This document shows, piece after piece, positions 19,993 through 31,583 of a DNA stretch of 64,000 nt. The notes under the pieces are model-generated. The model saw only the letters and a list, made by a program, of their open reading frames with translations. It ran no database searches and was not told where the DNA came from. The stretch is from Diacronema lutheri (taxonomy: Eukaryota; Haptophyta; Pavlovophyceae; Pavlovales; Pavlovaceae). The first letter of the stretch is position 1. The number at the start of each line of letters is the position of its first letter. The position numbers were made by a program, and so were the translations under genes. The stretch covers positions 158,646 through 222,645 of the forward strand of contig JAGTXO010000055.1 in the NCBI GenBank assembly GCA_019448385.1, written 5' to 3'.

Positions 19993-22900
19993 ATGCCGTA
20001 CAGCCCGTTGACGGACGTGGACGGCGGCGCGATTGCGCGCGCGGCGCGCGGCCAGAGCGCCGAATGGGACCGGCGCACCGCCGCGTTCATGCTCATCCGC
20101 GTGCCTGTCTCGGACGCGGCCAGCGTGCACTACTGGGCGGCGTGGGTGGGCGTGACGGTGCTCTCGACGGTGGCGATCTCGTGCGTCATCGTGCTCATCC
20201 TCACGCGCCGCCGGCTCCGGTCGAGTGTGTACAACCACTTCATCGTCGGGCTCGCGATCCCCGACCTCGTCTTCTCGCTGCTCTGCCTGGGCACGTGCGC
20301 GCTGCACGTCGCGCACGGCCACTGGTACGACGGCGGGGCTTTGTGGCACGGCGGGTGGATGTGCGATTTTCAGGCGTGGTACACCGTCTTTGGAGTGGCG
20401 GGCTCGATGTGGATCAACGTGCTCATCACGGCCGAGTTCTTCCGCGTCTCGACGTCGGTCCGCCGGCTGCACTCTTACACGCCGCCGAGCGTGCGCACCA
20501 TCTGGCGCAGGCTGCTCGCCGTGTACGCGCTCGTTGCGGTATACGCGTGGGTGCCCACATTCGGATACCGCTTCTGGCCTGAGCTGCCGATGCGCGCGTA
20601 CGCCGTGCGCGGGCTCAACTGCCTGCCCGTCCCGTTCGACGATACGTCCAGCACCGTGCAGCTGTGCTACATCTATGGGATGATGGCGTTTCTACCGTTC
20701 GCGATCATGCTCGTCCTTGCAACCTTCATCTACAGGCCGTCACCTGCCGCAGACGCCGGGAGCGCGAGCGCGGGCATGCCGTCGCGGCGAGCGTCGAACA
20801 AGGCCCCAATGCGGCGTGCGCGCGCAGGGACAGTCGAGGACGCGCACATGCGCCCGTCGCCACGCCCGTCGCCACGCCTGTCGCTGCGGGAAGCGCGGCC
20901 TCTTGCGCAGCTCTCCGCGACGATAGGTCCCGCACCAGCCCCATCCCTCGATGTGGTTGACGAGCGCACGTCCGCGGCGCTGCTCGTCTTCTTCTCGAGG
21001 CTCTTCTTCATCATGGCCTTCTGCTGGGCGCCCTTCTTCCTTGTGTGGGCGACGCAGCTGCCCTACGACAAGGCGGGCGCGCAGTGGGCATGGATCGCGG
21101 GCTCATGGGCACACATGCAGGGCTTCTTCTCGTCCATCATTTACGTGCTCAAGGAGGATCTGCGCGCAGAGCTCAGCGTAGTGCTTGCCGACGCGTCCGC
21201 ATGGCTCACGCGCTGGCGCGGCGCGGCGGGCGAGGAGAGCGACGACATGCACGCGCTCGGTCGCGCGAAGCGCGACAGCGGCAGCCTGCGCCGTCACGCC
21301 CGGCGATACGCGCAGCTCACCGACGACGAGAGCGCGGCGGCGGCTATCGACATGGCGGCGATGAGCGGCGACCTGGAGGCGGCGATGGCGGCGGTCGCCC
21401 TCGACGCCGAGGCCACCATCATTGCGCACGAACGCACGCCGATGCTCGTCGTTGGCTGGATGGCGTGGCTGCTCTCCGACGAGATCCCGCGCCACTCGCG
21501 CGGCATCTGGCGCGAGCGCAAGCCGACGGACACGATCATCTTCATTTCGCACCGTTGGTGGCGCACCGACGCGCAGCGGCCGGACGACGACGAGCACACC
21601 AAGTACCACCTAATCACCGAGGGCGTGCGCAAGCTGATGGCCAAGCACGCCATCGCCGAGAGCCAGGTCGCCATCTGGATTGAGTGCGCGCGCACGGCCG
21701 CGCACAGCCGCTCGCGAGAGCCGAGCGCCCGCTCAGCTTGGCGACCGGCGCGCGCGCTCACCACCGCGCCGCGTGCGCGGCACCGCGCGGCTCCGCGCGC
21801 GCAGCTACTCGTGCATCGATCAGGACGACACGGCGCAGCAGCGCCTCGGCATCTCGTCGCTCATCACGTACGCGGCCCGCTCGTCCTTCGTGCTCATCCC
21901 CGTCGAGCCAACGGAAGAGGCGATGAGCGCGCTGCACGCGGCGCGCCACCCGATCGACCTGATCGATTACGGCGAGCGCGCGTGGTGCCGCTGCGAGATC
22001 TACGTGTTCGTCTGCCTCGCCGAGGTCACGCGCCGCGCCGTCGCCGTCTATGGCTACGGCAATGCGGACATTGCCGCCGCGCAGCCGCAGCGCGCTAGCG
22101 ACGACGAGAGCGTTCGGCGGAGCAGCGCATCACGCGTGTCGCGCGGCTCGCACGCCCTCACCTCGATGTTCTCGCCGCGCAAGTCGGTCATCGCGCGGCC
22201 GTCGCTGCGGGGCAGCGCGCCGCGCGCTTCCGCCAGCCCGACTCCGAATGCCACCGCAGCTTCCGCGCGGCCGAGCCGGGCCACGGCAGCGGCCGCTGCA
22301 TCGGCCGCAGCAGCGGCCGCCGCAGCATCCCTGCACGCCGGCGCGGGCAACGCGCTGCGCGCGCTCGGGCTCGTGACGAGCGCTCCACGCGTGCAGCTGC
22401 GCGCGCTTCTCACGACGGGCTCGACCTTCTCGCGGCGCACGATCGGCGCGGGCGCTTATCGCCGGAGTGGCGTGCGCTTCGCCCTGGACGAGATGCCATC
22501 ATCCGGCGAGGTGACGATCGAGGCGGACCGCGAGACGATCTGTGCGATCGAGAACGACGTGCGCCGCTGGTTTGTGCACTCGGCCGTGCTCGCCGAGAAG
22601 GCGCGCTTCGACCTCGTTGCCGCTGAACGCAAGCAGCGCGTCTTCGCGCTCGACGGCAAGCAGGTGGACGTGCAACACGTGCCCCTCATTGCGGCGGTGC
22701 TCACGTCGTCCTCAAAGCTGACGTCGCTCACGTGCCTCTCGCTCCAGTCCAACCTGCTCTCGAGCGAGGCGGTGCATTCGCTTGTCGCGCAGATCGTCCT
22801 CGCAGAGCCGATGGCCGCGCTTGTCGAGCTGGACCTCTCGCACAACGTGCACATTGGCGCGGCGGGCATCGAGGCGCTCGCGAGCGCGGCGGCGCACGCG

Positions 22901-23197
22901 CACTTCAACCTCGAGCAGCTCCGGCTGCGCGGCTGCGAGCTCGAGCCCGACGCGGGCGCACCGCTTGCACTGCTCGTCGGCAGCGCGCGCCGCCTCGCGC
23001 AGCTCGACGTGCGTGACAACGCGCTCGACGACGGCGCAGTGAGCGCAATCATCGAGGCATCGTCGCAGACGGCATTGCTCGTCGATGGCAACCCGATCTC
23101 GGCGCGCGTCTTCCAGCTCGTCGCGCTCGTGCAGATGCGCGCGGCGGGCATCACATTCGACGCGCACCAGCCAGCGTCGAGCGCCTGCACCAGCGCC
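19993..23197 (+). repeat. Tandem duplication unit, copy B
   Basis: The downstream partner of the duplication that starts at 15928, in direct orientation and with no net length change. Near identity in the intron argues for a recent duplication or gene conversion. Confidence 0.9.
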
Positions 23198-23716
23198 GGC
23201 TCCTCGCGCAACAGCGGCTCGTCGTGGCCGGGGCGCCACGTGCCCTCCACGCGTGCCAGCGCGGGCTGCACGACCGTCGGGGCTGCTGCGGGCGCTTACG
23301 CGCGCGAGCACGTCGAGTGTGACGCGCCACCGCACGTGCAGCCGCTGCCCGCCTGCTGCAGCACGTTGAATGAGGAGACGAGCGTGCATTCCATGGCTGA
23401 GTGCGGCATGTTGGACAGGGCGCCGCTCATCTCATGCGCTGCGTGCGCCCCTGACGCCGGGTCGCACCCGCCGGCCGGGCGTGCGCCCATGACGTCGCTC
23501 GCGCCAGCGTCGCGCGAGCACGCGGCTTCGGTTCAAGCAGCCGCGCCCGCGCCGCTCGCGCGCGACATTGCGGCCGGGGACTTTCAGCCTTTCGCGCATC
23601 ACGATGGCGACGCGGACGCGCACGATGCGGAACCAGTGCTCTTCTTGCGGGACGACTTTACGCGTGAAGGCGACCCGCCGTCGCCCCCGTTCCACGATGC
23701 GCAAGAGTCGGTTTGA
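19993..23716 (+). CDS. GPCR-like / TIR-like / LRR fusion receptor, copy B (two exons)
   Basis: Exon 1 (19993-21683) and exon 2 (21805-23716) join in phase to about 1,200 residues. The seven helices, TIR-like motifs and leucine-rich repeats are essentially the same as in copy A, with only scattered substitutions. After about residue 1065 the tails differ completely, except for the last residues: PFHDAQESV here and PFHDAHEMA in copy A. The last 59 coding bases overlap, antisense, the 3' coding end of the mitochondrial intermediate peptidase gene. The ATG at 19993 is chosen because it aligns with the start of copy A. The upstream 257 bp between the copies contain no gene. Confidence 0.8.
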
Positions 23717-25856
23717 CGAGTTCGCCAAGCAGCGCCTCGTTCGAGAGGGCCTTGCCGCCGAGCATGTCCGACAGCATCCGCGCGGGCGGGCGCGCATTGC
23801 CGGGCGCTAGGATTGTCCGGCGCAGGTCGGCGCCCGCGGACGGCGAGAGTGGATCGTCGGCGAAGCGCTCGTGCCACAGCTGCGCGGCAAGCGCGCGGCA
23901 CCAGAGATATGAGTAGTACCCGCCCGAGTATCCGATCAAATGCGAGAAGGCCGCGTGCCAGCAGCTGCCCCCGTCGACCCACGGCAGCGCCGCGCCGTAC
24001 GCACGCTCGTGCAGCGCGCGCACCGCGGTGGTCGTATCGGCGCTCGGCGGCTGCGGCCCGTGGAAGGCGAGGTCGACGCGCGCGTACAGCAGCTGCTGCG
24101 CCGTGTCGAATCCGACAAAGTCGCCCGCAGAGTCGCGCAGCGCGTCCACGAGCCGCTCGGGGATCGGCTCGCCCGTGCGCACGTGCGTCGCCCACGTGCG
24201 CAGCACACTGGCGTCTGTCGCGAAGCGCTCGAGGAGGAGCGACGGGCACTCAACAAAGTCGAGCGGGCCGCGCACGCCCGACAAGTGGTGCAGCTCGGTG
24301 CGCGAGAGCAGCGCGTGCAGCGCGTGCCCGAGCTCGTGGTGCAGCGTGACCAAATCTGGATGCGCGAGGAGAGTCGGGCCGTCTCCGGACTGCGCGGCGA
24401 AGCTGCACACGATGGCTACCGTCGGCAGCGGCAACGTACCGCCGTCGTCCGGCAAGGTACCGAAATGCGCGCGCCTGCTGCCTGCCGAGAGCGTGAACGT
24501 CGCGCAGAGCGGCTGCTTGCGCTCGCGCGCAAAGAGGTCGAGGAAGATGGTTCCTACCTCACGGCCCGTCCCGATCGCGCCGCCCACGCCGCCGGGCGCG
24601 AGATCGACGAGCGCAAACTTGCGCACGCCCGGCGCCCACGCCTCGCCGCTTTGGAGCGGCTGCTCGTGCAGTGAGAGGCCGAAGAGCCGCGAGCAGATCG
24701 TCGAGAGCCCGCTGACCGCCGCATCGAGCTGGAAAAACTGTGCCACGTGGCATGGTGCGATCTGCCAACGGCTCGCCTTGAGCTGCCCCGTGTACAGGGG
24801 CACGTCCCACGCGGCAAGCGCGCTCGTCTGGCCGCTCCGCCGCTTCGCCGCCGCGAGCTCGTCCAGCTCGGTGCGCAGCTTGGCGTGCGTGTGCGCATCG
24901 ACCATGTCAAGGAAGCTGTGCACTTCCGCCTCACACCGCGCCATCCGGCCGTACGCCATGGCCATCTGCGCGTGCGAGCTGAAGCCGAGCTCGCGCGCGA
25001 GGTCGAGGCGCGCGTCGAGCAGCTCGGCGAGCACGTTCAGGTTACCGCTGCTCACCGCCGCCGAGTGCGACCGCCGGTAGACCGCAGCGCGCAGCGGCTC
25101 GTCGGCGCACCACTTGAGCACGGCCGTTATGGCGGCAGGATCGTCCGGCAGCATCGACAGCGCACCATCGACGATGAGCGACGAGCGGACGTGCGCAGGC
25201 AGTGTGCGGAGCAGCTCGCTTCGCACCCACAGCGGACCATCGGCGCTGCCGCCCGTCGCGGCGGCGGCGAGGTCGGACGGCGCGGCGGGCCGGACCAGGC
25301 GCTCGCGCGGCGAGCCTCGCGCGAGCGCGCCCATGTACGTCGAGCTGAGGCGCGAGATGCGGCTGTGCAGCTCGTGTACACGCGCCTGACGCGCTGCGGG
25401 CAATTTCACGCCGTCCGCCTCGAAATCGGCGGAGAGCAGCTCGACGAAGCGCGCCTGCTCCTCGGTCAGCGCGCAGCGCACGGCAGGCGCGTCGCGCACG
25501 CGCTGCAACGCATCGTACAGCCGACGATCGGTGTTGAGTTGGGCCATCGTAGCGCCAACCAACGCGCACGCGCCATCGCCCGCTTCCGTCCACTCAGGCT
25601 CCGGGTGCACCGACTGCACGAATGCGGCGACATCGAGCGCGGAGCAGAGCGACTCGGAGATCTTATCGATCACGTGAAGCACGCGCACGCTCGGCGGCAG
25701 CGTGACGGCCTCCGCAACGAGCGCGTCGCAGCGCACGCGCACGTGCTCGGCGCGCGCGAGCAGGTCGCGCGGCTGGCGCAGCCACGGCAGGCCGAGCAAG
25801 CCCGCGCACCTGCCGACTGATCGTAAGGCGCCGACCGATCGTCCGGCTTTCGCCAT
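23658..25856 (-). CDS. MIPEP: Mitochondrial intermediate peptidase-like M3 metallopeptidase
   Basis: The product is an intronless 732-residue protein of the thimet oligopeptidase (M3) family. The zinc motif HELGH is at residues 507-511 and is followed by ALHALLSRT and, downstream, the third-ligand region DFVECPSLLLERF. The GHIGYSGGYYSY-type segment near the C terminus (LIGYSGGYYSYLWCRA) is the substrate-binding Tyr/Gly loop typical of MIP/Oct1. MIP removes an octapeptide from imported precursors after the first matrix cleavage. The N terminus (MAKAGRSVGALRSVGRCAGLL) is Arg-rich and uncharged by acids, as expected of a mitochondrial presequence. The 3' coding end overlaps the antisense coding end of receptor copy B by 59 bp. 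Confidence 0.9.
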   Translation of the reverse strand: MAKAGRSVGALRSVGRCAGLLGLPWLRQPRDLLARAEHVRVRCDALVAEAVTLPPSVRVLHVIDKISESLCSALDVAAFVQSVHPEPEWTEAGDGACALVGATMAQLNTDRRLYDALQRVRDAPAVRCALTEEQARFVELLSADFEADGVKLPAARQARVHELHSRISRLSSTYMGALARGSPRERLVRPAAPSDLAAAATGGSADGPLWVRSELLRTLPAHVRSSLIVDGALSMLPDDPAAITAVLKWCADEPLRAAVYRRSHSAAVSSGNLNVLAELLDARLDLARELGFSSHAQMAMAYGRMARCEAEVHSFLDMVDAHTHAKLRTELDELAAAKRRSGQTSALAAWDVPLYTGQLKASRWQIAPCHVAQFFQLDAAVSGLSTICSRLFGLSLHEQPLQSGEAWAPGVRKFALVDLAPGGVGGAIGTGREVGTIFLDLFARERKQPLCATFTLSAGSRRAHFGTLPDDGGTLPLPTVAIVCSFAAQSGDGPTLLAHPDLVTLHHELGHALHALLSRTELHHLSGVRGPLDFVECPSLLLERFATDASVLRTWATHVRTGEPIPERLVDALRDSAGDFVGFDTAQQLLYARVDLAFHGPQPPSADTTTAVRALHERAYGAALPWVDGGSCWHAAFSHLIGYSGGYYSYLWCRALAAQLWHERFADDPLSPSAGADLRRTILAPGNARPPARMLSDMLGGKALSNEALLGELVKPTLAHRGTGATAGRLHA

Positions 25857-25982
25857 CGTGCCAAGCGGAACTGGACGTCGCGGAGTTTAGACTCAAGACT
25901 GAGCGGACTGCCAAGTGCCAAGCTGCGCATCCCCCTCCGTGCCAAGCTGGGCATCCCGGCGGCCGTGCCGAATGTGGCGCGG

Positions 25983-26599
25983 CTAAGATTGCTGCGCTTG
26001 CTGCGCCTGCTGCCGCTGCTTGGCCTGCGACTGCAAAATGCGGCTCTTGGTCGAAATGATCGTCATCACCAGCTCGAGCTCGGAGCGCTTCGAAGCGGCG
26101 GCCCTCTCGAGTTCGCCGATCTTGGACGAGACCATCTGAACCTTGCGGGCGAGAAACTCCTGAGCCTGCGTGTTCGACTTCTCGATGAAGTAGCCCGTGC
26201 CCACGTCGACGAGCAGGCTCTCCACGTTGTCAATCTTGCCCGGCACATAGAGAGAGTTCGTGAGCGGCACGAGCATCTCTTGCTCTGCGCGGCAAACGGG
26301 CGGGCGCACGTGCGATGAAGAGATGCACAGCGTGTCAGCGCCAGGCGCCGCGCTGCGCTGCGCGCGAGCCTGTCGCACGACGCTCGAGCACGGCGTGCAC
26401 CGGGCTGCTGCTGCGAGAATTGGCGGATCGTCTCCTTGCTGTTGGAGAAGCGAGCGAGCGCGGTGCGCAGCTGCATGTGAGAGGACATGATGGACTCGAT
26501 CTCCCCCTCAATCGACTGCTTGTGCTGCTGCAGCACCTGCAGCGGCTGCTTCGCGAGCTGCTTCCGATACTCGATCGCCTTCTCGTCGCTGTCCGCCAT
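25983..26599 (-). CDS. PFDN5: Prefoldin subunit 5 (two exons)
   Basis: Exon 1 (26599-26401) and exon 2 (26284-25983) join in phase across a 116-bp GT-AG intron to 166 residues, close to the usual length. The alpha-type prefoldin plan is clear: a long N-terminal coiled-coil helix (QLAKQPLQVLQQHKQSIEGE), the central beta hairpin region (EMLVPLTNSLYVPGKI, then VDVGTGYFIEK) and a second long coiled coil ending in a Gln-rich tail. Prefoldin is a hexamer that hands unfolded actin and tubulin to the CCT chaperonin. The gene lies head to tail with the peptidase gene and MetAP2 on the same strand. Confidence 0.93.
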
Positions 26600-26698
26600 C
26601 GTGCCGTTGGGCAGTTCTGCCCACTCTAGATCAATACTAACGACGCTAGATCAATACAAACGCCGTTTGCACAGCGCCCGCAGTACCCTCGCCTGAAT

Positions 26699-28365
<1,667 letters not shown>

Positions 28366-30672
28366 ATGGGGGCGCGCGGCAGGAAGCGATCCGCGCCGCG
28401 GGCCGACGAGGCCGAGGAGGAGGAGGCACCGTCGGACGAGATCGTGCTCACGATCGCGCGAGGCGCGAGCGTTGCCTTTCTCGGCAGCGTGCGCGCGCGC
28501 GTCTTGTCCGGATCGGCGACTGTCCTCGGCGCGGTGCTCGTCGCGTCGGGCGCCGCGTTCGATCTGCACTCGCCCGCGGGCGGCGCAGTGCTCGCGCTCG
28601 AGGCCGGGGACGCGCAGGAGCTGGTCGTGCACCTGCGCCGGTTGGTCGCTGCACCGTCCGACGACGCGGGCGCCGCGCACCACGCCGGCGGCGCTAGCCC
28701 GTCCGCCGCCGCGCCGCGCATCTCGACGCGCGGCCTGCCCGCCGCGCAGCTCGCGTCGGCGCTCGAGGCGCACCTCGCGCTGCAGCTCGTGGACGGCGCG
28801 GGCGTGGAGACGCGCATGGGCGCGCTGCTGCCCAGCCAGTGGTCTCGCGCCGCCACCTCCGTCCTCGGTCGGCTGCGCGAGCGCCCGGTCGTACTGCTCT
28901 GCGGCCCGCGCAATAGCGGCAAGTCGACCTGCCTCCGGCTGCTGTGCAACCGCGCGCTCGAGGACTGGGACACGGTGTGCGTGCTCGATTGCGACCTTGG
29001 CCAGCCCGAGCTCAACCCGCCGGGCCTCGTCGCGCTCCACGCCCTCACCGAGCCGCTCCTCGCGCCGCCGCACGCGCACGATCCGCGCTCGCGCCCGCCG
29101 GCGCTTTCTGCTTTCTTCCTCGGCGACGCGAGCGCCGGCTCGGACCCGGCGCTTTTTGTCGCGGCGATCAGCGCGCTCGTGCGCGCGCACGCCGCCTCGG
29201 CGCACGCCTCCGCGCCCCTCTTCGTCAACACGTGCGGCTGGGTGCGTGGCCTCGGCCTGGCACTCCTCGCCGAAACCGTCCATGCCGTCCGCCCCTCGCA
29301 GATCGTCGAGCTGTGCGCGCGTGCGCCGGACAGGCGCGCCGCGCGCCCTGCAGGAGCAGGCGCGCGTGCGCGCGCCGGCGCGCGCGCGGTCGCGGCGGAC
29401 GATGAGCAGCTCGACGGCGACGGCGACGGCGACGGCGGCGGCGGCGGCGGCGGCGACGGCGGCGGCGGTGCGCGCGGCGAAGATGACGGCGACGAGGGCG
29501 GAGGCGGAGGCGACGGCGACGGCGGCGGCGAGGTTGGCGACGAGGCGGTGCCGGCCGGAAACGAGGCCGGCGGACGTCATGGCGCGTGCGCGCGTCTGGA
29601 CATGGCCGAGCTGGGCGTAGGCGAGGCGTTTGGGCTGCTCCCGTGTGTGCACGCGCTGCCCGCGCTTGGCGGCGCCGAGCAGGGCGGCGCGCAGGGCGGC
29701 GCGCCTGCGCACGCGCTCGGCGTGCCGTCGGGCGGCGCGGGCGTGAGCGCGCCCGAGCTGCGCGCGTGGCAGCTGATGGCCTACTTTGCCGCGACGCCCT
29801 TCGCGCCGACCGACGGGGCGAGCGCCGCGCACGCGGACGGCGCCGGCGCCGGCGCCGTCCTGAGCGCCGGCCACACCGGCGCCGAGCGGCGCGCCGCCGG
29901 CGCGCGTGGCGCGTCGGCCGGCGCGGCGCGTTGGCGCAGCGCGGCCTCGTGGCGGCGGCTTGCTGTTGCGCTCGCCGCGGCGCCGTGCGCCGTCGTGCCG
30001 TTCGCGTCCGTGCGCCTGGCCGTCGTCGGCTCGCACGTGGCCGCGAGTGAGTTGCTGTGGGCGCTCAACGCGTCGCTCGTCGGGCTGTGCATCGACGCGC
30101 GCGAGGGCCTCGTGCCTGTTCGGCTGAGTGCGAGCCTCTCCGCGCTCGATGTGCCAGACGGCGCGCCCCGCTGTGCGAGGCGCTCTGGGAGCAGCGGCCG
30201 CACGCCAGACGGCGCGCACGTCGAGCGCGAGGCTGAGCCGCTGCGCGCCGGCGCGCCCACGGACGGCGAGGCAGGGCGCACGGTTGGCGTGGCCCACAGT
30301 GCGGACGGAGCGGACGGAGCGGACGGAGCGAGCGCACCGGCCGGCGCGAGGGAGGCGCACGCGGCGCGCGTCGATCTCGCCGTGCTCGCGCAGCCGCCGC
30401 GCGTCGAGTGTGTTGGCCTCGGCATCGTGCGCGCGGTTGACGTGTGCAAAGGCGAGTTGCATATCTTGACGCCCGTGCCTTTTGATGCGCTGCAGCGCGT
30501 CAACACGATCGTGCGCGGCGCGCTGCAGCTGCCCGCGGCCATCATGATCGGCGGCGCGCAGCCCATGGCCGCGATGCCATACCTGACCGCCGAGTCCGTC
30601 ACCGACGCCGCGGCGGGCGCCGCGCGTATGCGCAGCCGGAACAACCTCGCGCGCGCGACGACCGCGCGATAG
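28366..30672 (+). CDS. NOL9: Polynucleotide 5'-hydroxyl kinase GRC3/NOL9
   Basis: The product is an intronless 768-residue protein. The Walker A loop GPRNSGKS lies at about residue 181, followed by the Clp1/Grc3-type [15 protein letters not shown] block and the [16 protein letters not shown] segment characteristic of this kinase family. The N-terminal domain is beta-rich ([17 protein letters not shown]). A Gly/Asp/Glu-rich low-complexity insert (about residues 345-410) interrupts the C-terminal half. Grc3/NOL9 phosphorylates the 5'-OH end of the ITS2 cleavage product during pre-rRNA processing with the LAS1 nuclease. The ATG at 28366 is preferred over longer upstream extension because those bases belong to the divergent MetAP2 gene. 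Confidence 0.88.
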   Translation: MGARGRKRSAPRADEAEEEEAPSDEIVLTIARGASVAFLGSVRARVLSGSATVLGAVLVASGAAFDLHSPAGGAVLALEAGDAQELVVHLRRLVAAPSDDAGAAHHAGGASPSAAAPRISTRGLPAAQLASALEAHLALQLVDGAGVETRMGALLPSQWSRAATSVLGRLRERPVVLLCGPRNSGKSTCLRLLCNRALEDWDTVCVLDCDLGQPELNPPGLVALHALTEPLLAPPHAHDPRSRPPALSAFFLGDASAGSDPALFVAAISALVRAHAASAHASAPLFVNTCGWVRGLGLALLAETVHAVRPSQIVELCARAPDRRAARPAGAGARARAGARAVAADDEQLDGDGDGDGGGGGGGDGGGGARGEDDGDEGGGGGDGDGGGEVGDEAVPAGNEAGGRHGACARLDMAELGVGEAFGLLPCVHALPALGGAEQGGAQGGAPAHALGVPSGGAGVSAPELRAWQLMAYFAATPFAPTDGASAAHADGAGAGAVLSAGHTGAERRAAGARGASAGAARWRSAASWRRLAVALAAAPCAVVPFASVRLAVVGSHVAASELLWALNASLVGLCIDAREGLVPVRLSASLSALDVPDGAPRCARRSGSSGRTPDGAHVEREAEPLRAGAPTDGEAGRTVGVAHSADGADGADGASAPAGAREAHAARVDLAVLAQPPRVECVGLGIVRAVDVCKGELHILTPVPFDALQRVNTIVRGALQLPAAIMIGGAQPMAAMPYLTAESVTDAAAGAARMRSRNNLARATTAR

Positions 30673-30865
30673 GCTATTCCCGTTGAGCGCGTGATCGAGC
30701 GCGCAGCGAGTGCTGCGGGCCAAGCTGCCCAGCGGGCCACGCTGCGGGCGCTTTCGTGACGGCGAACGCCGCGAACCTGCTTATGCCGTGAAGTGCGCTG
30801 CCGTTCCAAGTTCCAACTGACTCGGCCTTGGAGGCACGCTGGCCACAGCATCACAAAACAGAAAC

Positions 30866-31583
30866 TCAGGCGCGCTTGGCCGCCGCCTTCTTCCCGACAC
30901 CGTCGCCCTTGTGCCCGAAGAAGCGGAGCATGTGCGGCGCGCCGACCGCGAGCTGCGCCATCACCGTGTACTTGATCGTCCGCCCGAGCATCACGGCCGT
31001 GAGCAGCGCGCCGCGGTTCATACCTGCAGTGATTGCAAAGATGACGGCCGGATGCAGCACGATCGGCATCGCCGAAACAACCACCGTTCCGGCAAAGCCG
31101 TGCGAGTGGATCAGCTGCTTGGAGCGCTCCCACGTCTTTGAGGCAAAGACCGATGGGAATGTCTCAGTCACGGCCTGCACGCCATTGCGCTCGATGAGCG
31201 CGATGAGCATCGCCGCGCCGACCGTCGTGCCAAACGCGTTGGCGAGTGCGGCAGTCAGCCGGCGCTGCAGCCGCGCACCGTTCGCCATCACGCCCGCGAC
31301 ATAGAGGATGACGAGAGGTCCTGTGCGCGCGTCCGTGGTTGTGCGCACGCCCACGGCCGTCAGCCGAGCAAGGGCCGCGCGCGCAGCTTCGGGCGCACGT
31401 GCCCGTACCAGATAGGACGACCGTGAATGTGTTGATGCAGCTGAGCGTGCCCACGGCGAAGGGATACCACCACGACGCTGCGAAGCTGCGCAATTTGAGC
31501 AGGTTGTCCGAGACGCCGCCCATTGGCACGAGCCAGGGTTTGGGGTCCGTTGGCGCGCTTTTCACACCGATGGCCGCGCCCAT
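30866..31583 (-). CDS. VTT/DedA-like (SNARE-associated Golgi) membrane protein, two exons
   Basis: Exon 1 (31583-31409) and exon 2 (31320-30866) join in phase across an 88-bp GT-AG intron to 209 residues. Hydrophobic segments include WYPFAVGTLSCINTFTVVLSG (exon 1) continuing into PLVILYVAGVMA, then GTTVGAAMLIALIE, FAGTVVVSAMPIVLHPAVIF and LLTAVMLGRTIKYTVMAQLA. The re-entrant-loop-like pattern with a Pro after the second loop and a G-R-x-x-K-Y motif fits the VTT/DedA family. Members include bacterial DedA proteins and eukaryotic TMEM41B/VMP1-type scramblases. The first in-frame ATG (31583) overlaps the start of the opposite gene; a start at 31523 is possible. Confidence 0.7.
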
